This document shows positions 42,261 through 55,000 of a DNA stretch of 60,000 bases, piece by piece. The notes beneath the pieces were generated by a model that ran no database searches, was not told where the DNA came from, and saw only the letters and a list, made by a program, of their open reading frames with translations. Made by a program: the position numbers and the translations under genes. The DNA is from Polytrichum commune (Eukaryota; Streptophyta; Polytrichopsida; Polytrichales; Polytrichaceae): assembly GCA_950295325.1 (NCBI GenBank), contig OX485803.1, positions 7,504,001 through 7,564,000 on the forward strand, given 5' to 3'. The first letter of the stretch is position 1; each line of letters opens with the position of its first letter.

Positions 42261-45200
42261 GCACGTCTAACTTAGGTTTCAACACTTTAAATTGAACCCA
42301 TTGTAATCACAATCTAAATACCTTGGCTAGGGTGAACATAACTTGATTTGGCCAGAAAAAATGGCTTGAAATCAATTGTGCAATATTTTTTAGAGATGAA
42401 GTAGAGGAAATGATGAGGAATGCAAGTTGTTTCGTGTTTTTATTCCATGTGATTTATTAGTTGTTTTTTTTCTTCCCAAAGAGGCAAGTAAATCAAACCC
42501 TCTACTTGTGTAGTAGAGTCTCCCTGATTTGAGCATCAAAATATTCTACTTTGCATACAAATGCACTCAAAAGTGATCCCAAATGGTGTGAAATAAAACC
42601 TATATGGTCAACCATTGCATCTAGCCTATCCCTGCATCCTTTTCGGACCATAACTTTTACAACCAGTCATTTTGGGCCCATTTAATAATCATTCTTCTCT
42701 TAGTCTAGTGCACTAGTAGTGGTCATTCACTGTATTTTGTTTTTCTACCTTACCACATCAACAGTCTTAAAGGCACACTTCTCATCCATTCACCATAAAA
42801 ACTTGGACTCTCCTCTAAATTTGTGGCTAATTTATTTAAAATGGCTTGGACTAGACTAATTTTGGGTCTTTAATTCAAGTGTCAAACAAACTCAAAATAG
42901 AAATATCTTGAGTGCATGCTATTTTACGCTTTATACAAGATGAAATAGTAGTACAATCATATATCCTCGTGTAGTGGGTGTTCATCCTAGATAAATATCT
43001 TGGAGAGTAACTTAAATGCTTGGTGAGATTCTTTGTTGGCAAGATATCTAAGTTCAATCTTGGTACATGGGGGAAGGTTTTGTCCAAAGATAGGCAAATA
43101 TTAAGAGTGTGCCACTTGAGAATGCTTGACATCCATGGATTTTATCGAGCACTTTGATTCTTAGTTTTAATGTTGAGTTGTGCCTGGTGACAAATTATTG
43201 TTCGGCAGCATGTCAAGTGAGGTTGCTCGATTGACTAACCAAGAAGGGGGTAGGTGGATAAGCCATTGTTGAAAATCCATAGTTAGCTTAAGAGCATGTA
43301 ATTCCACGAGATAGACCCCATGGTGCGTTCTATCTCATTGGGCAACTTATGACAACCCAATACCATTAGAACCCACATTTGATGGTCTCGAGAAGGATTT
43401 TCTTGCTAAAAGAGTGAAACTCTTTCCATCTCTCGGGGAAGAAAGTAGACTAAACCCACCTCAAGGATTTCCTCAAATATGAATGTGAGTTGTACTTGAA
43501 ACAACCACTGACACCATCACAATGCAATATCATTGTTGCATATTGCACCTCAAATTATAGACTTGCAATCATAACTGGATGGTGGTTGACTATTTCCACC
43601 TCTAGAGATGATATGTTATGCCACTTATACTTTGAGGCACACTTAATGTTGGAGGGTACCCTATACAAGTCCGTTAGGCATAACTTCCGATCACTTTTCG
43701 AAAGTGTAGTATTAGGGAGTCTCAAGTACGTCTTTCAATTGGACCATCAAGTTGATATTAACTTCTATCTCATGGAAGCTACATCACTCCACCGCTTTAG
43801 GGAATTAGCTGGTTTGAATTCATCTTGATGTACTTGAGTCCCATAGGCCTTTTAGCTTCCCGGACTTTAGAATCAATTTCATCTCATTGGGTTCTTAATA
43901 GATAGGATGAAACCTTCTACCTCAAAGCTCCACATAAATGTAAAAGACTTAATTTACCCCAAAGTGATCAATACCTCAATATGTCTATTGAGATGTGCAT
44001 ACTTCATGGGGTTAGAGGTTAACCAAGTATGAAATATTATTACTGTATTTTTCTGCGCATATAATTTTTCTCAAAATCTACATCTCAAGGAAAGAATCAC
44101 CTATTTGTAGCATAGAGTTTGAAAGTAAAACCCTATTTTGGGGCATTTTAGACTTTACCAAGTATTTAAATAATATCAAACAATGAAGGAGTCTAAATAC
44201 ATTCATTTAATTAATGATGGTTATTGATGACTCAATTAGGAAATTAATAATAGAAGCCCCAAACATTCTAGTAAACAATAATGGGACCGGGGGCTCTCTT
44301 GATGCCCAAATTATTCTTGGCTTCAAGTAAAAGAACAAGTATTTATAAAAAAGCGGTAATAAAGTATACTACAAATTTCACAATGGATTATTATAATAAG
44401 TTAAATCTCCAAGAGCATCAAGAGGTCTCTCCATCTATACCATTGGAAATAAAATACACTCATTCTAAATATTCTAAATGAAGTATATGTGGAGACTAAA
44501 AATGGGATTAGGAATTACAACTTTATTCATAAAATTTCAAACACAAGTTATGCATGATATGAAATGAAATAAAACTGATCTTCAAAGCCCGGGAAGCCAA
44601 AAAGGCTAATGGGACTGAAAACACATCAGTATGGTTTAAAACCAACTAATTCTCTAGAGTGGCAGAGTGCGGTAGCCTCCGTAAGATAAAGGCTAATGTC
44701 ATCATGTTGGTCTAATTAAAAGAAAGACTCGAGGCTCCCTAGAAGTACGTTCTCAAATAATGATGAAAACTTATCTCTAATGGGGTTATAAACTGGACAT
44801 TCCAACATGAAATTGCAATGTATAGTAAATCGATATATAAACTACAGTTTAGCAGAAGATTGGGAGGGCTCTTGATGGCTAAGTAATCTTGAATCGGCCA
44901 CCATCTCTAGAGCCCCCTAATAACTTTTGTGTCCTCTTTGTGAAAGAAAAATAGGACCAGGGGAACTCTCGATGTCTTGGTAGTCATTAGTGACTCATAT
45001 GTAGAGTTGGCTAGTTTATATCTAGACAAAACCTTGAGGTGTGGGAAGTAGATGAGAACTTAGAAGGAGATGAGTTGGCTGAACTTGTAAAAAACAAAAG
45101 ACCATAGTTATAGTTCTATCACTATAACAATGAAGATATTTAATAAATGAAAGGTCAAACTACGTCCCAAAAGTTGTAGATGTTGTTTAATGCACAACCT

Positions 45201-46745
45201 CATGCATTGTGGTGTGGAAAAACCAGCTGCAATGATTTGTCTTAGGCAATAAATATCATAGCAATTAGACTTTGGTAGCTTCGTGGGTAATAAGTTCATG
45301 CACTTATTTGGAGATTTTTTGGGCCTAAAAAGTGTGATGCCTAACAATGCGACAATCATAAACACTTGATACAAAAAGAAAACAAAGATTAGAGAATGTC
45401 AATGCAATTAAATAGAGAAAGAATTCACCATAGAAATGATGGATTGAGATATATAATGGTCCATGATAGTAGCAGAAAGAAAAAACAAAAAAATGAATAG
45501 AAAGAGATTGAGAAGTATTCACTCAATGTGTTTCGAGATTCTCTTGAGTTTGGCAAGCAGTTGCCTATCAATCATCTATATCCACCAAGATATTAACGTT
45601 TTTACCAAACTAACACCACCATTACAATACTAATAGCCTATACTAACACATAGCCACCTCAAAGTTCAAAAATACTATACATACTAGAAAGTTAACCCGA
45701 AAAGTCAAAAGTCAAATGTGTTATGTATCCCAAATGACAAAGATAAAGACATCCCAAGAACCACAACTCTCATTAATGGAGGTAGGTCAGCTCAAAACAC
45801 AAAAAAACAAGGTCATTTTTACTAACAACAAGCCGTGAACTAACTCTTGGACATAGAAATGCTCTAGATGATATGCCAACCACAATGAGGACGATAATTA
45901 TCAGGCACACTCAAATGAGAGCATTCCTTTAGCTTTGGGAAGGAATGACTAACCAAACCCAACGTTCACGCATCATGTGCACCCGAATTGAAGTAAATGT
46001 TATTTACGTATACATGTGTTTGATGCACGTAGACTCTATACCACGCTTGATCTTTTATGTAGGGAAAAATTTCATAGTGTCCAGGGGAAGACAAATCCAT
46101 CCCCTATATCAAGGAACAACATGTGGACCCGTCCAATTAGATTGACTGGTCATCGGGATAACATGTTGATTCTCGAGTTTGACCAGTCGAAATGGATGGT
46201 TGACTGGTGAGGTTGAATGGTCCGGCTTGGCATGTCAACCTAGTAGGTTTATTGGTCCGCATGGAGGGTTTAGGCCCTAGGGTGAACTCCAAAGTGAAAT
46301 GAAATGAAAATCCAAAAAGTCAAAATGCTAATGGGGTGACAATATGTTAAGGAAGCCCGATGGATAACAAATAAAACAAATAACAATTGGGAAAAAATTT
46401 CACAATAAGTTAGAACACTGACATATTGAGTTGAAAAATGAAATCCATTACATTACATGTGCAAAAGTATTCGCATATGTTATGAAATGGTGGAAAACTA
46501 AACCACCAACACAAAGTGTCACTAAAGTATCATATCTACTTAGGTCCTAACTATGGTCAAACTGACCCAAACGGGTGTTCACAATTGAATGCAAAAGGAT
46601 CCAACTTGAGTAGTTTGAGGTGCAAGAGGTTCATATAGCTTAAGAGAGATTGATTGAGGCTTGTGAAGCCATTAAATGCACATAACAACTTACGAAAGGT
46701 CAATTTAAATTAATAGAGAATATATCGAAAAACTTTGAGCCTAAG
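42261..46745. other. Intergenic, repeat-derived
   Basis: An inverted pair at 43840-43895 and 44552-44625 shares AGTCCCATAGGCC and TTTAGCTTCCCGGACTTTA against their complements. An open frame of 112 codons at 43490-43828 has no recognisable domain. No gene assigned. Confidence 0.4.
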
Positions 46746-48722
46746 ATGGGATTACTTGAGGGTGAGGGTGCTAGAATCATTAGCAAGTTCAATGGAGAGA
46801 ATATCAATATTTGGAAGTTCAAATTGGAGATGAGATTGGCATCCATGGACTTTTGGGGCATTGTGAACGAACAGGAGGGAGCTTTATCTTTCAACGCTGA
46901 TTCAAAAGTGAAGAAAGAATATCAAAGGTGTACCAAAAAGACAATGTCCATCATTATGCTCAACTTGGCAGAATATCAACTTGTACACATTTAGAGTTGT
47001 AGAGGACCATTAGAAATATGGAAGGCCCTTTGCAACATCCACAAGACAAAGAACATGTCCAACATTTTCTTAGTTCAGCGCAAGTTCTTCACATGTAAGT
47101 TTTAAGAAGGCGACGACTTGTTGGACCACATTAACAAGCTCAAGACACTTGTGGATCAACTCGTTTGCTTGGAGGTACCCGTTAAAAATGAAGATGTTGT
47201 CATGACTTTGCACAAGAGCTTGTTACCCTCGTGCGAATACTTGATCATCATTTTAGAGATGATGCCGATGATGAAGTTGACTATGAAATACGTGACGGCA
47301 TGTTTGATGCATGAGATGTTAGAGAAGAAGGGGACGAAACCCCAAGGGGATGATGTTGCGATGATGTTGCGTCAAGAGAAAATGGAAAATTTATTTTGAC
47401 GCAAAGATATTAAAATGTACTACTATTGTGGTAAACCGAGCCACATTGCATGATTTTGGTATAAAACAATGAACATCAATAAAGAGAATACAAACAATAC
47501 CAAAAAAACGTGATGATTACGCATTTGCAACGCAATATGAAGCCCATTCAGAGGCATGTGTAAGTGAATCATGGATTCAAGAACATCGAACCATAACTTC
47601 CCGTAGGGTAGCATTTGACACATATGAGATAATTGCTCCATGCATTACCTATTTGGGTTATGATAGCATCGTGGAAGCCATTGAAATAGGTTACATTAAT
47701 TGTTGTTGAGGTGATGGTGAAGGCCAAATCAAAAGAATTCATGAAAAGATACCTTTTATATCTCTAAGTTGCAAACAAATTTGCTCTCGGTAAGCAAGTT
47801 GTTATCAAATGGGTTGAAAGTACAATTCAACATAAATGAATGTTTTTTCAGAGGTCTAGATAGAGAGGTGTATGCAATAGACCTATGAAAAAAATTTGTT
47901 TAAAATACAATTTGTACATGAGTGGATGTGGCCAATTTGACACAATCATTATAGCAAGATGGTATATGTCAGCTTGAGGATAGTTGGCTTGAGCATTTGA
48001 ATGTGAAGCATATGCATGCATTTTATGATTCAGTGAGTGACTTGAACCTTGGTAAAGTTCTTTCTCATACATGTTGGTCGATATATGTGAAGGATTCATT
48101 GAGGACAACAATTTATGGTTGCATTTCACAATGATGGAGAAAGTCGAGCAAATAAACGTTTGGAGATAGCACATTTGGATGTGTTTAGTGGCATAAGAGA
48201 TGTTGTTTTATAGATGATAGTTCGAATAATAGGAGTGATTTGGAAATGCATCCAAGTGGGAGAAATAAAACTCCCATGGTGGTTGGGGTGGTGGAATTTT
48301 TCTAATCACCTTCGTTTGATATTGAAGAGTATTTGGTCTACTAACCACTTGCTTGCCACTATATCCTACTTGAGCAAGTGAGAGATAAAGTAGTTGCATT
48401 TCAAGAATCAAAAGGAGGACCAACAAGCAAAGGGTGTTCTTCAATACCAATAATACATCACCGAGGTTTAAAATTGAGAGAAATTACAAAAGAGGGGCTA
48501 GTCACGGTCACCCGCCCGGCGGAGAGCCAACAGTAATTGGCAACCCAAAGCCGGAACAAAGGGGGAAAAACTACTGAGAAAACATGGATTAATAAAAAAA
48601 CGAAACAGAGAGAGGTGGGGGCCCCGGTGTTCTTCAATACCACTGCCTCAAAAAAATGTATTGATCAATCACAACTAAGTTTACGTGTTGATGAAGAGAG
48701 GCAACCTTTAAAAGAACAAAGA
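46746..48722 (+). pseudogene. Decayed Ty1/copia retrotransposon fragment (gag, zinc knuckle, protease, pre-integrase)
   Basis: Plus-strand remnant. A gag-like ORF (46746-46994) continues in the same frame after a stop, and again after a second stop, as 47118-47399. Then follow a CCHC-like knuckle with its first Cys changed to Tyr (near 47415), a protease-type motif reading DSRTSNH where copia has DSG, and a pre-integrase HLNVKHMH / DLNLGK stretch near 47990-48055. At least two in-frame stops and several frameshifts break it. Integrase core, reverse transcriptase and LTRs were not found. Parts after 48.22 kb are assigned only by continuity. Confidence 0.75.
48450..48625 (-). mobile_element. 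Short retroposed insert (LINE 3' end or SINE) in the copia remnant
   Basis: A 176-bp insert is bracketed by exact copies of GGTGTTCTTCAATACCA at 48433-48449 and 48626-48642, a 17-bp target-site duplication. Read on the minus strand it starts GGGGCCCCCACC and ends AATTTTAAACCTCGG then GATGTATTAT, like a 5'-truncated non-LTR 3' end. Confidence 0.65.
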
Positions 48723-50698
48723 TAGTTTAAGGCATCTGCTTTTTTTCTTTTTTTCTTTTTGTAATGAGCGATGTTATAATCGGTTTTAAATTGCTACAAT
48801 GTATTTTTCCTAATCATACATTGGGAGTGCTCCCAATACTTTATTGTCCACACGTAGACCTCTTTTCTTATGTCATGTTACTGTCCATATTAACTCTTAT
48901 GTTTTATGTCTTAACCCTAAGAGTTTTATGTTTATAGACATTTGTCTTAAACTCTCCTAAAGTATATCGTACAATTTGATGTATTAAATTTTCCAACTTC
49001 ATTTGTTTACCTCTTTTGATATATGTCTAAAATTTTGGTTTTAACTGTCATAGCTTTTGTCTTAAAGGCCACATGAAGGGAAGTAGTTGTTCTTTTTGTA
49101 AATGACCTTGTAAGTTTTATTTATTTGGATTTTCATTGGGTGTTATTGGATTCTCTAATGTTAAGCTTTGGAGCCACACTGGGAGATCTCCCCATGATGC
49201 TGTGAAATTTACTCACCCTAAACCCTTCAAAATGTCTTTTGAGTGTGAACAAGTAGGTCTCCTCATTTTATTATTTAATACATTCAAAATACTTTGTACT
49301 ATCATGGGGAGATCTCTTGGTCCATAAGGCATTGGAAGATCTCTACATTTTATATGAGCTTTGTCTCCATATTATATTTTATAACTATTTATAATTTTCT
49401 CTGCTAATTAAATTTAATGGTGGTTTGAGAGTATATATGTACTACTAAAATTACATCATGTTATTAATTTCCTTATAATATACTGTAACCTAATTTATAT
49501 CGAAAAGTTTAATTTTAGTTAATTAAAGTAAAAAGTCGGTTGCTATATTCAATATGCTACAATTCATCTTATGATTACATGATTAATAGTAATAAAATTT
49601 CTATGTTATATTCACAATAGCCATACAAATTACCTAATTATGATCCAATTGCATCGTATTATTGATAGAATAAAAATACTATTTTTGGAAATCATAGAAA
49701 TATTGAAAGCTTACCTATAAGTTTTAGCAATTTTGCTCGAGGAAGTTGTTTGGTTCCAAGTCTTATCAACATAATGTCATCTAAATTGAAAACAAATACC
49801 TAGTCAAATATACATAAATATGCATTGAAGTCCTTGTTGATGTGACATACTCAACTGAGCTCTTTAACTTTTTGATGCAAGAAACACAAATCCATGCATG
49901 CGTGGGGTTTCAACCTACATTTGCAATTGTAATCTAAATGAAAATTTGGATACAAATACAGACACGTGATGCACTTATCATACATATTTTGGGTAGGTTT
50001 TTGCCATTACTGAAGACATCATTGTTTTTGTTCAATCAATCATCATGAAAGATATTTGATTCTTACATATACCTAAGCAAAATCTCAACTATGGACACTT
50101 TACATCACCATACGAATCTAGAAATTCTAATGTAATGTGTCCTTAGATTGTGATGAAAAACACGAGTAATTAATATGAGCCATGATGTATAGACACAACC
50201 ATAATCCCAACACCTTTTGGTATCACATGTGTTTGTCTCGATTCTCTGTCAATATTATGAATTTTCCGAATTCCTAGTAGGGGGTAATGCCCCTTTTAAG
50301 TGGTGAAAGATATTGCTCAAGATGCATTTGTATAGTAGGCCATTTTTCTCACAACATGTAGTAGGTTCTCAATGTTGTCATGTAGGAGGTGCTTGACTAG
50401 GCCATTGGGTAGCTACAAAGCAAGTCATTACTTATATTATTCCGTCCCTTCTTGGCCTTTTTCCCATCCCATTGAACCCTCTAGATGGCTTCTTATAGTC
50501 TTATTCCATCCGTCCTCCGAACATCATGAACCAGGGTGTGAGGCGTATTAATCCGTCCACAAGAACCCACATCACTTACTAAATGCAATGCATCTAACCC
50601 ATGTCTCTTGAAGTTCTTATGTTTATTTGTCTTTCACCAACTTTGTCTAGAGCCTGACACGCCCATTGTGAGCTCTCCCTCAACACTCACCATACTTA
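48723..50698. other. Intergenic; no gene seen
   Basis: AT-rich with short frames only. A GGGAGATCTC motif occurs twice (49180 and 49309). Confidence 0.4.
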
Positions 50699-51232
50699 GG
50701 GCCAATTTACATAGAGTCCCAACGCCTGAGTTCCATTTATGTTAGCAAGTCCCAACTTTGAGCCTCAAGAAACCATTAAAATATGGTTTATGCTTGTTTA
50801 AGTTGGATCTTGATGATTTTATGCAAAACATTCTCAAGACTTATGTGGAGAGTTGGGTGACTACAATAAATATAAAATGTAGTGTCACTTACTATTTGGA
50901 GTTACACAATGCTATATATTTTCACTATTGATGGTTTTGTTTTACCAAGTGAAGATGGGAGTGTTCTATAATGTCCAAACAACTCATATGACCTTTGTTG
51001 ACAAAAAAAAGCCATACAACAAATAGTTAAAGCAATGCATAATTCCAAATAGAAAGTGACACTAAATACAATACATATGGTGTAGCTTTTTGCACAACCA
51101 ACTCTCAACACAAGTCCCAAGTCTTGCCTCCCAAATATGTTGTTATGTTATACTAGGGATTTAGGACTGCTCTCAACGGTCACGGATTGAACTCAAGTGA
51201 CTTGGGACTTATGACCCCGAGTAAACCAGCCC
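50699..51232. mobile_element. Harbinger-like MITE with TTA target duplication
   Basis: Ends begin GGGCCAATTTAC and, on the opposite strand, GGGCTGGTTTAC. TTA flanks both sides (50696-50698 and 51233-51235), as in PIF/Harbinger insertions. A second MITE (50861-51085) sits inside it. No transposase. Confidence 0.65.
50861..51085. mobile_element. Short MITE nested in the 50.7-kb Harbinger-like element
   Basis: Starts CTACAATAAATATAAAATG, ends on the opposite strand GCTACACCATATGTATTG. Subterminal arms TAGTGTCACTTACTATTTGG are mirrored at the right. About 225 bp. The related copy near 57.34 kb shares GTTCTATAATGTCCAAACAA. Confidence 0.65.
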
Positions 51233-51235
51233 TTA

Positions 51236-52096
51236 ATGTGGCCCCTTTGAGCCAGGTAGTTAGCATAACACAGCATTAGGCTCTATAATGGGAGGGGTGG
51301 GGTATAGGGGACGGACATAACTAAGAGGCGGAATTAGTACTGTCTGTGTCAAAGGATAACTCATTTTGGGATGACAAAATGGGTTTATGTTGAGTCAGTG
51401 TCATCACATACCTTTCAAGATTTAGTATTTTCTTAGTGCTAAATCAATATCTAGCTAATTTATTCAGCAGTTATTCAACTCACTTTTCCTCCTTGTAGAC
51501 CTTGCAACATCAGTTAAATCACTAAACTGCAACACTTAGTTTCGTAGGCATTCTTTCAATATTACATTTTGATGTGATAACCAATGAAATACAAAGTTTT
51601 GGTATATGGATTTAGAGGTTTGTGAAGTTCTACATACACGTTGCATATGGTTAGGTTTGTACACCTTTGCAACTACCAAAGGTAGACTTTTATATACAAC
51701 ATTTAAAGCATCGAAATAGAAGAGCCCACGCATCCATGTTCAAGGCTGGTATCACCAGACTGTATGTTGTTCACAAGGTCCTCTAGGAGTCAAACTTCAT
51801 GTAATATATCTTGCAATCACAACATATGCAGAGAGCACCAGCAGTCCATGAAAATTAAACTTGACACAATTCAAGAAAAACTCTAACACAACATTTTGTG
51901 TGAAGAGAACAATTTCCAGATCATTATCTCTTAACAGTATGGGTAGCTATTGGAACCTCTTCCCTTGCAGAAAGGTTGTCAGACCCTAAAGAAGACCATA
52001 AAGAAACAAGAATAAGACTATGGAGGGAAGCATTCTTTCTACAGGTCATTAAAGAGATGGAAGACCTGGTTCTCAATGTTGTGCCAAGCCTGTGTA
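51236..52096. other. 3' flank of the S18 gene
   Basis: Downstream of the S18 stop codon; probably includes the 3' UTR. No other gene seen. Confidence 0.45.
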
Positions 52097-55000
52097 CTAA
52101 TAGTTTAAGTTGCTGCCTTCTTCATCATCCAATCTTGATCGCAAGAACCGGAATGGTGACTTGCCCATTGATGTGAACGGCATTAGGCCAAACGTACGGG
52201 CTGTCTTGATCTCTCGAATCACCTTCCTTTGGGCCTTCGCAGTCAAAGAGCTCTGTGGGAGAGAAATCAACAAAATGAATCTAAATACAGGGGTCTACAA
52301 ACTAAATGCATAAGTCAACATAAGGTCCACTAACTAAGATTCATAATTTACAGGAAAGAACAAAACAATAAATAAGCAAACAATTTTTTTATAAAAATAA
52401 TTGTTTTGAATTGTAAATGATTGCAAATGATTGTTTTGAATTGGAAGGACGTACCCTTCTCTTTGGAAGGATCCTTGATGTCTCTGAGATGAAGTTTGAT
52501 AAATAGCGAGGGTTCTGCAAAGCAAGGTCACCAGAAGTTAGGAATCAGGCATTTCCCTGCTAATGTGCAGTTGAAACTAGCTACCATTGGTTCCGAAGTT
52601 GAAGAAGCTTGTCTACTAAGGTCATGTGCTTTCCCTTGACCTAACTAGACAACGCTTGTCTTTGAAATGAAGTGCTACAAAATATATAGCCATCCTCTTT
52701 GTGGCCAATAAGAGTCTGCCACCTCACTGTGAGTTGTCAAATTCATTAAGAAAAAGATGATAGCTACACTAAATAGTCCTATTAGTGAGGGTGGAGAAAT
52801 TAGCATGGAAATAATTAGCATGGGCTACACTAATTTTCTAGTCAAGGTGGATTTAACGTGGGTGCAAGAACCCAGGTTTTCATGAAGATTTCCGACCCAC
52901 ACATTAGTTTTAGGACAAAAGTAGCACAAAATAAAATAATCACCCACACTAATCTTCTAGAAAGACAATTACTGTGGCCCATGCTAATTTCCTACTGGAA
53001 ATTTAGTATGAGTTGAAAATTAATATAGCCCTACAGAATTACTTTGGGCCACAGCAATAGGACTATTTAGTGTACATGTTACAAAGAAGCAAATCTGACT
53101 TGCTGAAAGGGTACAAAAATAACTCATACCCGGAAATCAGCCCTTTGTAGTACTTCATTGGCATCATATCTCCTCCTAAACCGTGGGGGTGGCTTCTCCA
53201 GGTCTTCTGGTTTTTTGGAAAGGTCCAGATCCTGTATGCATGTGAAATGGATCAATTTACAAGCCCTTCAGGATCTTCACAAGGATAAGAGGACTCAACT
53301 TCACAGCTTTAAAGTGAGGATTCTGGGAAGAGAGTAGAGTTATCCTGTGATTCAACATGACTTTTGGCTGGGCATTGATTGTTCTGCATATAATCCCTTC
53401 AATGTTCAGTAAGTTTTTGGCACATGATCGGAGGTCATGTGTAGATTCAAGAGAGAACATTGTCTATTAGTTCATCAAGGGTCAAACTCATTTTGGAATG
53501 CCAAGAGGTGCTAAAATGAGTTGGCCCTCAATGAAGCAGCATAGGTTCCTCTTTATTCTCCAAGCATACCCCACAAGTAGAAAGTTATCTTTGAATTCGT
53601 ATGCAAAATAAGCAATGGAAAACAATATGGGACAACTTTCAACAAAAAGTCCCATTGAGTTGAAGGATAACCCCGAATATTAATGGGAGGATAATGAATC
53701 CAGGGAGATAAATATAATCACCTCAGGGTCATATTTCTGCCCAGGAAAGAAATAACGGTCTGGTCGGAACTGGTAAGGTTTTTCTTCATCATCCAAGTCA
53801 TAATCCACTATAGCTGCAAGCGCAGCATCACTCAGCACCTGCCCTCTGTCATCTTCCCATTCTTCATCACCTTCATCATCGTCTTCATCCTCATCCATTT
53901 CTCCATCCAGCTCGTTTTCATCCCTTCTCCCAGTCGCTCCCCATGTTGCTGAACGCTCAATTTCTTCTAGTTCACGAAGAAAGTCATCATCCTCAAGATC
54001 CTCTTTCTTTGGGGATTTGCCCAGCACACGGGATTCAAAATCATCCATGGCCATATCTACAGGATGTTCTGCTGATAGTTTATGCGGACCTACAAAAATC
54101 CAGCATAAGCAACATCCCAAGCTTAGAAAGAACTATAGTGGCCAATGGTTTAGGAAGGCAGCATGGCTTTGGGGTGGTCTCTCCATTCATCCTTCCCATT
54201 ATGAAAGATGACTTCTTATAATTCTTGTCAAAAGTGAAAAATCTAATACACATGCATAAGAACCGATTTAACAGATGCACTCCAAGAAAAAGACTGCTTG
54301 TTAACCCCATTGACCAATAGGGATCTCTTAAGAGACCCACTATATGTCATATACATGTTTGAAAGAGGCCGGATCACATACTGCATGCTAGGAGTGATTG
54401 CATCTCCGACCCCAGTGAACACTGAAGCCTAATAAAATGTACATTCTTCATTCTATTTTCTTTTATAATCTGCTCAAAAACACTTGTAACCACTACCGAT
54501 ATACTAGTTGCTGACTTTTAAATCCACCATACTCCCTCCATAGAGGCACATTAGTAGAACCCCAATTACTGAAGAACAAATATTACCAGAAAATGCTGCA
54601 GATACTGATGTATCATTGAGCATTGATGCTTGAGAAGTGAAGACCGAGTCTTCCTCAGCACCTCTTGGACCTTGTTCCTTGGCTGTGTAGCCCACCTCCA
54701 CATGCAAAAGAGACTGTCACTAAAGAAAATAGAAGGTCAAGTACACTAATAATCCTGATACTATTACACATTATGCTGAAGGATAATGGCAACAATGTCA
54801 AACAAGGCACTAAATATTAATACAAAATTTCCAGTGAACCTGGGTACAAAGCATGACATGCTTGTCTTATTCAATCTTCAAGCCAAGCGCTGTTGAATAG
54901 AAGGTTTCAAAGAAAACTATGAACCTTTTAATCTCTGCTCAACCCACTGGCGCCATTGCCCCTTTTCTTGAGAATTCCCAGCGTCCCCATTATCGCCTCC

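Noticed and set aside
46746-48722. Intact autonomous retrotransposon
   Set aside because: In-frame stops, a lost Cys in the knuckle, a changed protease motif, and no reverse transcriptase or LTR.
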